This document shows, one piece after another, positions 1 to 11,479 of a DNA stretch of 64,000 nt. The stretch covers positions 1 to 64,000 of the forward strand of contig JAKUCV010004736.1 of NCBI GenBank assembly GCA_028386065.3, given 5' to 3'. A program made the position numbers and the translations under genes. The DNA is from Turnera subulata. Lineage: Eukaryota > Streptophyta > Magnoliopsida > Malpighiales > Passifloraceae. Position 1 is the stretch's first letter; each line of letters starts with the position of its first letter. The notes under the pieces were generated by a model that saw nothing but the letters and a program-made list of their open reading frames with translations, did not search any database and was not told where the DNA came from.

Positions 1-205
1 AATAATATCAAAATACATGATTCATATGTTGGATACCTTGATGATCTCAGGTCAAAGGACAACACATCAGTAAGTAACGCTATCGACAAACATATAACGT
101 TCCATGTAGCGTTCTTATGTGGGTCGGTCCAGTCCACAAGTTCTCCAACTTGTTCCCGTATGTAGAATTCATATCACATATAAATTCTCATCATACGCTT
201 GTCTT
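1..205. repeat. Dispersed repeat, inverted copy of 38270-38470
   Basis: About 200 bp match the reverse complement of 38270-38470, with several mismatches and small gaps. Shared blocks include the stretch around the words cagtccacaagttctc and gatgatctcagg. No coding potential is seen. It is probably part of an unclassified retroelement. The rest up to about 300 is AT-rich and unremarkable. Confidence 0.6.
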
Positions 206-299
206 AACTTATTATTACAACCCATCCGTAATAATAACCGACTAGGGACATTTAAGAATATACATATCAAATATATGTATATACTAGGGTTATAAGTAT

Positions 300-2116
300 G
301 TGCAAGCGTTTATCTCATAAACGATACTTATTGGAATAACCTTAAAGTGTATGTACATGACTATAAATAAACATCCATGATTGGCTTTTGTGCATATTAC
401 TAACAGAATCTTACTTTCTCTCTTACTTGGATTATCTTTTGTTATGTACTATACATGCTTCAATCTAAGTTTGAGGAGAGTGCCTCTCCTATATGCCTAT
501 TTTTTTATCCTTTGTTTCTGTTCTTTCTTGGCCAATGAGGGCATTGGTCGATTTAAGTTTGAGGAGGGGGAACAAATTTCTTTGTAATTTATTTGTTTTT
601 GTTTAGTGTCAATAAAGAGCATGTTTTGACTTTAATATAATGAGTATGCATATTTTTTATTCTAGATTACTTAGTAAAAAGCCATAACCTTTTTCAAAAA
701 TTATTTTTTTAAAATTATTTTCAAAAAAAAACACCAAAAAATCGATAAAAAATAAAAAAAAATTGAAAATTCCAAAAAGATTTTTCTTTGTTTTTCATAT
801 TTTTTTCAAACCCACTATTCTGTGATCAAGATGATTTTGTTAATGGATAATCAAGAGACTTACTTTGAGTTTTCAAATTATTTTCTTTTTCATATCCACG
901 AAGTTTGATTTTTGATTGATCTTGTGTTCATGTTTAGTTATGATGAATTCATTCAAGTTCTAGTATTCTTTGGTTAGCATTTTTTGACACCCTATGCATT
1001 ATTTTTCAAATTTTCGACGTCAACATATATGTCCTAGAACAAGTTTTCAGAACTTCTCAAAGCGAATTTTTCTCATAGATGCTCAATGGAAGAGATGATT
1101 TAGGTATTCTTTGTTTAAACCAACAAGCCAATAAAAAGCCTACCCTTTTATCATTATCCCTTGTTTAACCCTTTTGAGCCTAAATCATGATAGCCAATTT
1201 TTCTTTCTTTACCCACATTTACCCACCTTTAACCCTTTGAAACCTTATGGCTACAATTCTTTTCTTTCATTATCCATACCCTATTTTTTTCCAAAGTTCC
1301 TTAAGAGATTTTTGGTATGTGTTTTTATCAAGATCTTTTTTATGATAAGTGCAATTGAACCGTATCTTTTCACATCCAAGAAGATCTATGCATTGAAGAT
1401 GTTTGTACTTTCAATTGTTTTAAGTATGTTATGGAATGTCAAGCGCACAAAAAAAAATTCGGCAATGTCGATTCAAAAAAAAAAGAAAAAGAAAAAATTC
1501 AGAAAAATCCAAAGAAAAAGAGATGAAAATTGATTGGTTCCTGAAACAAGTTGATTTTCTTTTGATGATCAGATGATGGATGTTATTTCAAGACTTGCAC
1601 TTTGAGAATTCTTTCAAACTTCTTGATAATGCACATTGCAATCTTTTCCTAAGTGAACTTTTGAACTTTGATTCCCTATATACCTTTTCTTTGATCAATT
1701 TTTACCCAAGACCCCATTACGATCCTTTGTAAAGACCTATTGATCTTTATTAGAGTATTTATTCATAATAGTGGAGTTAAGTTTTCGGAATTTGCCAATG
1801 GGACTTGTTTTTCAAATTTTCATGACGTCAATTCATTCTTGCATGCACATGGGAAGTTGATTTTTGCTTAGTGATTTGTGTGAAAGCTTGTGTGGGTAAG
1901 TCTGACTATGGCATGGATGCTTTTTCATGAGATTTTCTTTCTTTCTTGGCATATGATCCTAAAAGTTTTTCGTAAGCTCTTGGTGATTATCTTGGAAGTC
2001 TTGACATGAATTCTTTTTGATTGTGTGACTTGGTAGAGATTTTCAAAACCCTCATTTGGTTTTTTTTATTTGTTTTGTTTGCTTGAGGACAAGCAAGGTT
2101 TAAGTTTGAGGAGATT
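300..2116 (+). mobile_element. 3' non-coding internal region of an Athila/Tat-like Ty3/gypsy retrotransposon
   Basis: There is no credible reading frame; the short ORFs here (for example 1174-1533) are low-complexity. The stretch is T-rich and ends in a polypurine tract, with the words ggacaagcaagg and aagtttgaggaga at about 2088-2113, directly before an LTR starting TGAT. This arrangement is typical of the long untranslated region between pol and the 3' LTR of Athila-type elements. Polypurine-like words also occur near 466-478 and 555-570. The class call is inference from layout, since no pol domain lies inside the window. Confidence 0.5.
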
Positions 2117-3915
2117 TGATAATGTCTAAATATTAGTATTTTTATGATGGTTTTGAATGACTTTTACTATATTTTCTATGTCAATTATGTGTGTAATCTT
2201 TATGTTATTGTGTGTTTTCATGCATTGTATCAATTAGTACTTCAATTTTGCTGATTAAGTGTTTATATCAAGAATTTATCGTTTTTATTGAAGAATGAAA
2301 GCTTTTTAGCCAAGTCTAGAAACCAAGCCCAATTTAGGAAACTCTCTGCAGTGAGCACAACCAACTATTTTAGTAATTACGGGAGTTCTAGGCTCGAAAT
2401 TAAGTGATACCAGTTGGAGACGAAACTAGACTTCCAGATCTTTCTATGGATTAAATTTCATAATTTTTGGACGTGTCTACAAGGAGCAGTAATTATTTTA
2501 ATCCAGCCAAGGATGCAGATTTTTCTGTGCCGACCCAGGCCCAGTGTTTTGGCGATATCGTGAGCTAAAAAAGACCAATTGAAGAGTTCTTTTTATGAAA
2601 AGAAATTTGAGAGAATAATCTAGAACTTTGTAGAAGAGCCCAACACCCAGTTCGGACGTCTTCTAGGAGCAAAATGGCGTGCAACTTTCTGGTCAAAAAA
2701 ACAGGCAAAAGTCCAACTTGGAGTGCAAGTCAAGAATTCAATTTCCATTCAAACAAGGAGTACCCCACCGACATCCAGCAGCAAATTCAGTATAAAAGGA
2801 CCCCCTAGGTCGACATATTTAAGAGGTAGAAGTAAGAGGGCGAAGCTCTGCCGAATTGGTTAGTTATTAGGTCGCACACACTAGTAGAGTTAGGGTTTCT
2901 ACTCTTTTGGATCCTCTAGGTGGTGCCGAATTTATCATCCAATTTTAAAGGTTATTCCCCACAACAATTCAACATTTTTCCAGCAAGATTTGAAGGCTTA
3001 AAGTCACAGAATCACCAGTATCAAGAGCAGCAGAAATCGACACCAAGAGGAGCACAAGTCGACGCCATCATCACCAACACAAATCGGCTACCCGACTTCT
3101 CTACTCTCTCTTTTACTCATTTTTCTTTCTGTTAAATTATTTCCTTGATGAATTCTTGTGAGATTTTGATTGATTGCTATTTTATTATGAGGAACTAATT
3201 GTCCAATCTAGGATTAGGGATGTGGCCAATTACTTCTATGGTTTTATTATCAGTGGATTGATTTTATTCAACTGATTGTGTTGATTGTTCAATCTGTGTG
3301 TGCCGAATTTATTATCTACTTTGGATTGATTCTTATTGATTACAAGATGCGTGAGCTGCGTGATTTATATGATGATACCTAGAAGAACATAGATTGATTG
3401 ATGCTAAAATATGCGAGAGCTGATAGTTTCTTAGGGCTTGATTGATTGTTTTGTGCTTAATGAAATCTTTGTTGAATATTTGATTCAACATGCGAGAGCT
3501 GAGGATTAAGACATTAGAAACAATTGCTCACAATCGCACATCAACAGTAAAATCAACACCATGAATAATAAACCTAGAAAGTAATTGTGTGAACCCCGAT
3601 TTCCTAGATTGTTTTAGATATTGATAGAACTCCACATTAGATTAAGTTTGCAATTTTATTTCTTTTTATTATTTGATTTCGACATCACCTACACCATCTT
3701 TAATTGATTTGCCTAGATAATCATAAACTGTGATTTAGATAGTACTTAGTTCCTCTGTTCCGTGGATCGACCTTGATTAGACTACTATACTACATAGTAC
3801 ACTGTACGATTGCAGTTAACAATCGTTGCATTTACTCGTGAGATATCTGTGTGTCGTGTTGTGAATTGATCAAGAATTATAAATTTGAAAAGTCATGCAT
3901 AAAAATAACGCATCA
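2117..3915 (+). mobile_element. 3' LTR of the Athila-like gypsy element
   Basis: This LTR of about 1.8 kb begins TGATAATG after a polypurine tract and ends ATCA, giving the short inverted termini TGAT/ATCA. Its first 660 bp are closely matched by 63339-64000, and a 126-bp piece of the same family lies at 34511-34636. The 71-codon ORF at 2920-3135 falls inside the LTR and has no recognised domain. No target duplication could be tested because the left LTR is outside the window. Confidence 0.75.
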
Positions 3916-3929
3916 GAAAGCTTTTACAC

Positions 3930-4740
3930 TTTGGTTTGTGTTCTCACACTCTTTAAAACCGAAAGGGACTGAAAAGCGAACCAGAGATGTTGGGACTCAG
4001 GGGTTCGTCGCGGGTTGGAAAGTGTGAGGCACTCCACCCGTGCTTTGGGCAAAATCGCATCCAATTTTTAATTTAATTTGTGTTTCTGTGTATGCTTGTG
4101 CGAGTGTATAACCAGATTATATCAACAAATCAGCACATATAATCAAGTGTTGCACGCCAATACTGAAGAAAAAAAGAAGGGGAGAAGAAAATAGAAAACA
4201 AACGAATGGCTTGCGTCTCAAACCTAGAGACTACCCACATAACCCGACAATCGGGATCAAAGCCCACATAGTTTTGTATGGCATCACTTGCATCATAGAA
4301 AACAAGTCAGTATCATATCATCATCAAATGAACAAAATTATGAAAGAGAAGAGGTACTTACTTTTTGGATTTGCTTATATTTCATTTTTCGTGGCTTTGG
4401 CCTATATACCGCGTTTGTGATCTTCCCGCTCTTGAGTTCCACCTTGACAAGCTGAAACCCTACCAACAACTTCCACACAAGCAACACAACCACATGAGAT
4501 CAGAAAACACCAACAAGAAATATAAATCAAAGAGAAGAAAGAACTGAATTTCATTAGGCGGGAAACCTCTAGCCTTATACTTCCTTCATGCCCTCTACAA
4601 GTCAAGAAGAGGGTTCTACTTATAGTGTTCAAAGGCCCTAGGGGTCGTGGAATTAATTAATGGTTCAGATTAGATCTAAGGATCCAAGGGTCATGACTTA
4701 GGATTGAATGAAAAAGGCAAAAATAAAAAGATTTTTGCGA
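3930..4740 (-). mobile_element. Reversed fragment of the TGTGAACACCC gypsy LTR family
   Basis: Blocks correspond to the reversed LTR at 46600-48108: a segment with a gttgggactcaggggttcgt core near 3990, a block with gggatcaaagccca near 4255 and a reversed TATA region near 4618. It is more diverged than the other copies and has no GC-rich island, so it is truncated on the right. ORFs 4211-4420, 4365-4547 and 4402-4632 lie in LTR sequence and are not genes. Confidence 0.55.
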
Positions 4741-5180
4741 TTCAGGAATGCTTGACCCAACCTTATTCTTGCAAGGTGGTCCTTAGTGTGCTAGTATTTG
4801 TGGAGTGTTGCAAAACCATTGAGAACCATCGAGAATAGCGGTTACGTGGGTTTTATTTTGTTTTTGGTTCTTGTTTAGCTTTTTATGCGAGTTTTAAGGT
4901 GATTGGTCCATCCTTATCCTTTCTTGGGAATGTGGTTTTAAACAACTTAAGCTACAAGTAAACTCACTATTTATTATTAAGTGTCTAGTCTCAGCCCATA
5001 TATCACCGCCTTGTGTGCGTATAGTAGTAGGCTATCTTAGGAACTATTGCAACAAGATTGGGTGGTTGTCATTTTTATCGCAAAAGGAACAATATGGCAT
5101 ATGATTTGGCTAGTTTGGCTCAATGCTATGCCCTTAGAGTATACATTCTAGATGATCCAAATTGTGTGTTTGACATGCAC
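4741..5180 (+). pseudogene. LINE reverse-transcriptase remnant, RNase H-like 3' part
   Basis: Broken frames resemble the C-terminal RNase H part of plant non-LTR retrotransposons. One stretch reads NSGYVGFILFLVLV. A segment at 5058 onward reads HFYRKRNNMAYDLASLAQ, like the conserved end of these RNase H domains (basic residue, Asn, Ala-Asp, Leu-Ala). Several frameshifts are needed, so it is a dead remnant. A related remnant lies at 10861-11470. Confidence 0.5.
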
Positions 5181-5451
5181 ATGCATGCACGGAATAAATT
5201 TTTGTTTTCTATAAAGACTTATTTCACCCAAAGCAAAGGTGGGGTGCCTTGCACCTTCCTACCAATGACGAGCTTTCGTTCTTAGTTTTTCGCATGACTA
5301 GTCCTTTTACGAATTAAGGAGTAGATTTTTTTTTCGAATTTTTCCACTTTAAATAAAATTTAGGTGGCAACTTCAACACAAGTGTAAGGTCCTAAAGCTC
5401 GTATTGTCGCGATGGGTTCTAACTATCATCTTTCAAGCTTTACAACTTTGT
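5181..5451 (+). repeat. Diverged gypsy LTR 3'-end fragment (+ orientation)
   Basis: The order of blocks (gtgccttgcaccttcc, then a tttttcc tract, then aaatttaggtggcaact) parallels the 3' end of the LTRs at 32190-32360 and 33990-34150. It is strongly diverged and abuts the left end of the 1,409-bp array. Confidence 0.4.
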
Positions 5452-5677
5452 TGATGCAAGAAAGCAAGCACCAAGTGGAACTGAAGATGGAGATGGCGCC
5501 ATTAGCTTGCCTCAAGGACCAATCATAAGAGCTCGATTGAAAAAGATCAAGAATCACATGCTGCACTTTGTTCAAGCTATGATTAATCAAGAATTACAAG
5601 AAGACAAGATGATCAAGCTTGGAGAGGAGTACAAGAAGAAACCAACATGTGCTTCTATCATTGAAGAAGAAGCCTAG
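5452..5677 (+). pseudogene. Truncated end of gypsy polyprotein (array unit 1)
   Basis: This matches the last quarter of the internal segments downstream (for example 6861-7086), ending in the same EEEA stop context. The left end is cut at the array border. Its frame encodes the tail after the integrase C-terminal domain. Confidence 0.7.
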
Positions 5678-5700
5678 TCGACTGGAGCATGTGGGCCCCA

Positions 5701-6344
5701 TGTCGACATATCCCTAGTATTTTATATTAAGTTCCCGATTTTTATTATATAAAAACAATTAATAATTTCGGCATAGGCTTTATTATTATTTGGGTTTATT
5801 CTGTTATTTGGGTCCTAAACAATTATTGGGCTTTAGTTATTTAGTTGCGTTTATTTTTTTGTTAGGTTTTAATTATTCCAATATGTTGTTGGATTAAAAA
5901 GTCAAAACCTAGTCCAAATAGGAGAGGTGGCCGACTTGGCCTTTAGGGTTAGATGACAATTTTGTTTTGTCTTCCTTGTTTTTGTTGCAGACTTGGGGAG
6001 CCTTATAAATAGGCTCGGTGGGTTGTTTATTTTAAACACATGACTACTGTTATTTGATAATAAAGTTTGAGGTTTTCTTACCTTGATTTTCTTTGCAAGT
6101 TACAATTGATTTCTCCCTTGTTTATTTCAGGGATTTTATGTACTTATCAAATGATTTAATTGCTTGTGGCGTTATCAAGACTCCTAGTGATTATTACTCT
6201 ATTGTTGCTTAACAACTTTGTTTTGTTTTGAGGTGATAGAGGTAGTTGCTGAAATCCTAATTTAGTTGAGTTGATTTCAGTCTTGGTGGCTTTGATTGAT
6301 TAGGAGGTGCTATCTAGCTTTGTTCTAGTAGTGTTGATGTATCA
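5701..6344 (+). repeat. LTR 1 of the concatemer
   Basis: It starts TGTCGACATA after a purine/GC-rich tract and ends TATCA. It contains a CCTTATAAATAGGC TATA region near 6000-6015. Length is 644 bp, like LTR2 and LTR3. Confidence 0.75.
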
Positions 6345-6362
6345 TCTTGATAGCCGAGCATA
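6345..6362 (+). other. Primer-binding-like site after LTR1 (repeated after LTR2 and LTR3)
   Basis: Two bases after each LTR end comes TTGATAGCCGAGCA, which matches the usual plant initiator-tRNA-Met primer site TTGGTATCAGAGC-A at 11 of 14 positions. Equivalent copies lie near 7756 and 9165. This supports reading the repeated sequence as LTR plus internal region. Confidence 0.5.
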
Positions 6363-6378
6363 GGTATCAATTTCAACT

Positions 6379-7086
6379 ATGTTTCCCTTTCCTTTCTGCA
6401 ATTTAGTTTTTTGTTCTCCATTTGAGATTGTGTATGGTTTTAATCCACTAACCCTTTTGGATTTGTTGCCTCTACCTTTGAATGAGATTGTTAATGTAGA
6501 TGGGCATCAAAGAGCTACGTTGGTTAAAACTAGTCATGAGAAGGCTCGCAAGCACATTGAGGAGAAGAACACTAAGGTGGCGTAAAGAGCGAATCGAGGG
6601 CGCACGCTTGTTAGGTTTGAGCCTGGAGATTGGGTTTGGGTGCACTTTTGGAAGGAGAGGTTTCCTAAGCAAAGAAAATCTATGTTGGATCCGAGAAGAG
6701 ATGGTCCTTTTCAATTGTTGGAGCGCATCAATGACAATACTTATAAGATAGATCTGCCTGGTGAGTATGCAGTGAGTGCTACTTTTAATGTTGCGGATCT
6801 TTCTCCCTTTGACAATGTAGGTACATATTCGAGGACGAAGCCATTTGAGGAGGGAGGGAATGATGCAAGCAAGCAAGCACCAAGTGGAATTAAAGATGGA
6901 GATGGCGCCATTAGCTTGCCTCAAGGACAAATCACAAGGGCTCGATTGAAGATGATCAAGAATCACATGCTACACTTTGTCCAAGCTATGATTAATCAAG
7001 AATTACAAGAAGACAAGATGATCAAGCTTGGGGAGGAGTACAAGAAGAAACCAACATGTGCTTCTATCATTGAAGAAGAAGCCTAG
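6379..7086 (+). pseudogene. Gypsy integrase C-terminal fragment, array unit 2
   Basis: One frame runs from the [19 protein letters not shown] motif typical of the integrase end, through the GDWVWVHF and RRDGPFQ segments of the GPY-like C-terminal domain, to a tail ending EEEA. An in-frame TAA at 6583-6585 interrupts it. The same stop occurs in units 3 and 4, so it predates the amplification. The reverse-strand ORF at 6472-6966 is its shadow. It has no catalytic core and would be inactive. Confidence 0.85.
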
Positions 7087-7109
7087 TCGACTGGAGCATG
7101 TGGGCCCCA

Positions 7110-7753
7110 TGTCGACATATCCCTAGTATTTTATATTAAGTTCCCGATTTTTATTATATAAAAACAATTAATAATTTCGGCATAGGCTTTATTATTATTT
7201 GGGTTTATTCTGTTATTTGGGTCCTAAACAATTATTGGGCTTTAGTTATTTAGTTGGGTTTATTTTTTTGTTAGGTTTTAATTATTCCAATATGTTGTTG
7301 GATTAAAAAGTCAAAACCTAGTCCAAATAGGAGAGGTGGCCGACTTGGCCTTTAGGGTTAGAAGACAATTTTTTTTTGTCTTCCTTGTTGTTGTTGCAGA
7401 CTTGGGGAGCCCTATAAATAGGCTCTGTGGGTTGTTTATTTTAAACACATGACTATTGCTATTTGATAATAAAGTTTGAGGTTTTCTTACCTTGGTTTTC
7501 TTTGCAAGTAAGAATTGATTTCTCTCTTGTTTATTTTAGTGATTTTGTGTACTTATCAAATGATTTAATTGCTTGTGGCGTTATCAAGACTCCTAGTGAT
7601 TATTACTTTACTGTTGCTTAGCAACTTTGTTTTGTTTTGAGGTGATAGAGGTAGTTGCTGAAATCCTAATTTAGTTGAGTTGATTTCAGTCTTGGTGGCT
7701 ATGATTGATTAGGAGGTGCTATCTAGCTTTGTTCTAGTAGTGTTGTTGTATCA
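7110..7753 (+). repeat. LTR 2 of the concatemer
   Basis: This 644-bp copy is collinear with LTR1 and LTR3 and carries a CCCTATAAATAGGC TATA region. Differences are point substitutions; I saw no indel relative to LTR3. Confidence 0.75.
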
Positions 7754-7787
7754 TCTTGATAGCCGAGCATAGGTATCAATTTCAACT

Positions 7788-8495
7788 ACGTATCCCTTTA
7801 CTTTCTACAATTTACTTTTTTGTTCTCCACTTGAGATTGTGTATGGTTTTAATCCACTAACCCTTTTGGATTTGTTGCCTCTACCTTTGAATGAGATTGT
7901 TAATGTAGATGGGCATCAAAGAGCTACGTTGGTTAAAACTAGTCATGAGAAGGCTCGCAAGCACATTGAGGAGAAGAACACTAAGGTGGCGTAAAGAGCT
8001 AATCGAGGGCGCACGCTTGTTAGGTTTGAGCCTGGATATTGGGTTTGGGTGCACTTTAGGAAGGAGAGGTTTCCCAAGCAAAGAAAATCTATGTTGGATC
8101 CGAGAAGAGATGGTCCTTTCCAAGTGTTGGAGCGCATCAATGACAATACTTAAAAGATAGATCTGCCTGGTGAGTATGCAGTGAGTGCTACTTTTAATGT
8201 TGCGGATCTTTCTCCCTTTGACAATGCAGGTACATATTCGAGGACGAAGCCATTTGAGGAGCGAGGGAATGATGCAAGCAAGCAAGCACCAAGTGGAATT
8301 AAAGATGGAGATGGTGCCATTAGCTTGCCTTAAGGACAAATCACAAGGGCTCGAATGAAGATGATCAAGAATCACATGCTGCACTATGTCCAAGCTATGA
8401 TTAATCAAGAATTACAAGAAGACAAGATGATCAAGCTTGGAGAGGAGTACAAGAAGAAACCAACATATGTTTCTATCATTGAAAAAGAATCCTAG
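7788..8495 (+). pseudogene. Gypsy integrase C-terminal fragment, array unit 3
   Basis: The order is the same as unit 2, but decay is greater. It has the shared TAA near 7992 plus new stops in the same frame near 8152 (a TAT to TAA-type change) and 8332 (CAA to TAA). No long + strand frame survives across the whole segment. Confidence 0.8.
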
Positions 8496-8518
8496 TCGAC
8501 TGGAGCATGTGGGCCCTA

Positions 8519-9162
8519 TGTCGACATATCCCTAGTATTTTATATTAAGTTGCCGATTTTTATTATATAAAAACAATTAATAATTTCAGCATAGGCTTTA
8601 TTATTATTTGGGTTTATTTTGTTATTTGGGTTCTAAAAAATTATTGGGCTTTAGTTATTTAGTTGGGTTTCTTTTTTTGTTAGGTTTTAATTATTTCAAT
8701 ATGTTGTTGGATTAAAAAGTTAAAACCTAGTCCAAATAGGAGAGGTGGCCGACTTGGCCTTTAGGGTTAGAAGACAATTTTGTTTTGTCTTCCTTGTTGT
8801 TGTTGAAGACTTGGGGAGCCCTATAAATAGGCTCTGTGGGTTGTTTATTTTAAACACATGACTATTGCTATTTGATAATAATGTTTGAGGTTTTCTTACC
8901 TTGGTTTTCTTTGCAAGTTAGAATTGATTTCTCTCTTGTTTATTTTAGGGATTTTGTGTAGTTCTCAAATGATTTAATTGCTTGTGGCGTTATCAAGACT
9001 CCTAGTGATTATTACTCTATTGTTGCTTAACAACTTTGTTTTGTTTTGAGGTGATAGAGTTAGTTGCTGAAATCCTAATTTAGTTGAGTTAATTTCAGTC
9101 TTGGTGGCTATGATTGATTAGGAGGTGCTATCTAGCTTTGTTCTAGTAGTGTTGTTGTATCA
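8519..9162 (+). repeat. LTR 3 of the concatemer
   Basis: This 644-bp LTR copy is collinear with LTR1 and LTR2 and is followed by the same primer-binding-like site. Confidence 0.75.
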
Positions 9163-9196
9163 TCTTGATAGCCGAGCATAGGTATCAATTTCAACT

Positions 9197-9904
9197 ATGT
9201 ATCCCTTTACTTTCTGCAATTTAGTTTTTTGTTCTCCATTTGAGATTGTGTATGGTTTTAATCCACTAACCCTTTTGGATTCGTTGCCTCTTCCTTTGAA
9301 TGAGATTGTTAATGTAGATGGGCATCAAAGAGCTACGTTGGTTAAAACTAGTCATGAGAAGGCTCGCAAGCACATTGAGGAGAAGAACACTAAGGTGGCG
9401 TAAAGAGCTAATCGAGGGCGCACTCTTGTTAGGTTTGAGCCTGGAGATTGGGTTTGGGTGCACTTTAGGAAGGAGAGGTTTCCTAAGCAAACAAAATCTA
9501 AGTTGGATCCGAGAAGAGATGGTCCTTTTCAAGTGATGGAGCGCATCAATGACAATACTTATAAGATAGATCTGCCTAGTGAGTATGCAGTGAGTGCTAC
9601 TTTCAATGTTGCGGATCTTTCTCCCTTTTACAATGCAGGTACATATTCGAGGACGAAGCCGTTTGAGGAGGGAGGGAATGATGCATGCAAGCAAGCACCA
9701 AGTGGAACTAAAGATGGAGATGGCGCCATTAGCTTACCTCAAGGACAAATCACAAGGGCTCGATTGAAGATGATCAAGAATCACATGCTGCACTTTGTTC
9801 AAGCTATGATTAATCAAGAATTACAAGAAGACAAGATGATCAAGCTTGGAGAGGAGTACAAGAAGAAACCAACATGTGTTTCTATCATTGAAGAAGAATC
9901 CTAG
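9197..9904 (+). pseudogene. Gypsy integrase C-terminal fragment, array unit 4
   Basis: The frame matches unit 2, with the shared TAA at 9401-9403 and an open stretch from 9458 to 9904 (tail of the C-terminal domain). The reverse ORF 9266-9694 is a shadow. Confidence 0.85.
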
Positions 9905-9927
9905 TCGACTGGAGCATGTGGGCCCTA

Positions 9928-10573
9928 TGTCAACATATCCCTAGTATTTTATGTTATGTTGCCGATTTTTATTATATAAAAATAATTAATAATTTCGGCA
10001 CAGGCTTTATTTTTATTTGGGGGTTTATTCTGTTATTTGGGTCATAAACAATTATTGGGCTTAAGTTATTTAGTTGGGTTTATTTTTTTGTTGGGTTTTA
10101 ATTGCTCCAATATGTTGTTGGATCAAAAAGTCAAAACCTAGTCCAGGTATGAGAGGTGGCCGACTTGGCCTTTAGGGTTAGAAGACAATTTTGTTTTGTC
10201 TTCCTTGTTGTTGTTGCCGACTAGGGGAGCCCTATAAATAGGCTCTTTGGGTTGTTTATTTTAGACACATGACTATTGCTATTTGATAATAAAGTTTGAA
10301 GTTTTCTTACCTTGGTTTTCTTTGCAAGATAGAATTGATTTCTCTCTTATTTATTTCAGGAATTTTGTATACTTATCAAGTGATTTAATTGCCCGTGGCG
10401 TTATCAGGACTCCTTGTGATTATTACTCTATTGTTGCTTAACAACTTTGTTTTGTTTTGAGGTGATAGAGGTAGTCGCTGAAACCGTAATTTAGTTGAGT
10501 TGATTTCGATCTTGGTGGCTTGGATTGATTAGGAGGTGCTATCTAATTTTGTTCTGATAGTGTTGTCATATCA
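9928..10573 (+). repeat. LTR 4 of the concatemer (terminal)
   Basis: It is collinear with the other LTRs and about 2 bp longer. It diverges from the array consensus immediately after TATCA, as expected for the outer border of the element. It is the most diverged LTR copy by eye. Confidence 0.75.
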
Positions 10574-10860
10574 GTTGTGTTATTGCTCATGGATTTTGAG
10601 ATCTTATTATTCACCTAGAGGAATGAGGAGCTTCGTCTAATCCAAATTTATAGTTTTGACTTATGTCCACCCTAAGAGGCGAGTTTATTGGCTCTCCCTC
10701 TATTCCTAATTTTGATTTGTTATTTGGGTTGGATGCCCACCAAGTTTGGTAGTGTACGAATTATTTCAGTTTTAATGGACAGATGAGTATTTTTTTGCCT
10801 TGTTTCAGTTAATTTGACATTGCTGGCAATCTGTCTAATTAGACTTTGCTATTGTGGTTA
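10574..10860. other. Unassigned stretch between array and LINE remnant
   Basis: About 290 bp, AT-rich, with no frame, no clear repeat partner in the window and no recognisable terminus. Confidence 0.5.
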
Positions 10861-11470
10861 TTGATAGGGTTCTTGGAGGCCAGTTGATTGACCGATGGGT
10901 CTGCCCGCTAAAGGATTGGGTTCGTTTAAATACAGATGGGTTTACAGTGTGCTAATAGGTGGAGCGTTACACAATAATGGTTAGGCAGGTTTTGTTTCAC
11001 TATTGGTTCTTGTTTGTTTTTTAAGACGAATTTTAGGATGCTTGGCCCAATCTTATCCGTGCAAGGTGGTTCTTACTGTGCTAGCGTTGACCATCGACAA
11101 TAATAGTTGCACGGCAGTCAGGGGCGGATCTAGGAAAAAAAAAATTTGGGGGGCCAAAATATACTATTTTTTACATTTATAGGGACTGAATTGTATTGTA
11201 TGTGTAAAAATAGAAAAAATAAAAAAACAAAGTCGGGCCAAACGTATGTAATGCAAGGAGCCAACCACCAAGCTACATAACAATTTATGATTAATTATTA
11301 CCATGTATATACAAAAATAAATTTTTGGGCGGGCCTGGCCTCCCCTTGCTCCCCTATATCTGCCCCTGACGGCAGTGGTAACGCTGGCTTGTTTTGTTAT
11401 TAGTTCTTGTTTAGCTTTATGTGCAAGATTTGAGGTGTTTGGCTACAACCTTCCGGCTTGACTGACTGTG
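10861..11470 (+). pseudogene. LINE RNase H remnant, split by a hAT MITE
   Basis: Frame-shifted pieces read like plant LINE RNase H (a P-L-K-D-W-V-R-L-N-T-D-G-F type stretch near 10905-10945). Repeated segments of the form ggttcttgtttagc follow. The hAT MITE at 11119-11368 sits inside; joining its two flanks restores continuous LINE-like sequence. It is related to 4741-5180. Confidence 0.5.
11119..11368. mobile_element. hAT-type MITE, 250 bp, with 8-bp target duplication
   Basis: The left end CAGGGGCGGATCTAGG and the reverse complement of the right end, CAGGGGCAGATATAGG, form a terminal inverted repeat with 14 of 16 matches. The 8-bp word ACGGCAGT lies directly on both sides (11111-11118 and 11369-11376). 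An 8-bp duplication is diagnostic of the hAT superfamily. There is no coding capacity, so it is a non-autonomous MITE. Confidence 0.88.
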
Positions 11471-11479
11471 ATTACAAAC

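Larger units (their letters stand above)
5452..10573 (+). mobile_element. LTR-retrotransposon concatemer, period 1,409 bp
   Basis: Equivalent landmarks (the word cctagtcgactgg at 5673, 7082, 8491 and 9900) are spaced exactly 1,409 bp apart three times. The order is truncated internal segment, LTR1, int, LTR2, int, LTR3, int, LTR4. Each internal segment (about 765 bp) starts with a primer-binding-like site and carries only the integrase C-terminal tail of a Ty3/gypsy polyprotein. Gag, protease, RT and the integrase core are missing. Homology begins abruptly near 5452 and ends at 10573. Unequal recombination between LTRs of an internally deleted element would give this arrangement. Confidence 0.85.

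Noticed and set aside
1174..1533. 119-codon ORF ending in a Lys run
   Set aside because: It lies in the T/A-rich untranslated part of a gypsy element; the Lys run is poly-A.
6472..6966. 164-codon reverse ORF (and copies at 7881-8408 and 9266-9694)
   Set aside because: It is the antisense shadow of the integrase C-terminal fragment and recurs only because the unit is repeated.
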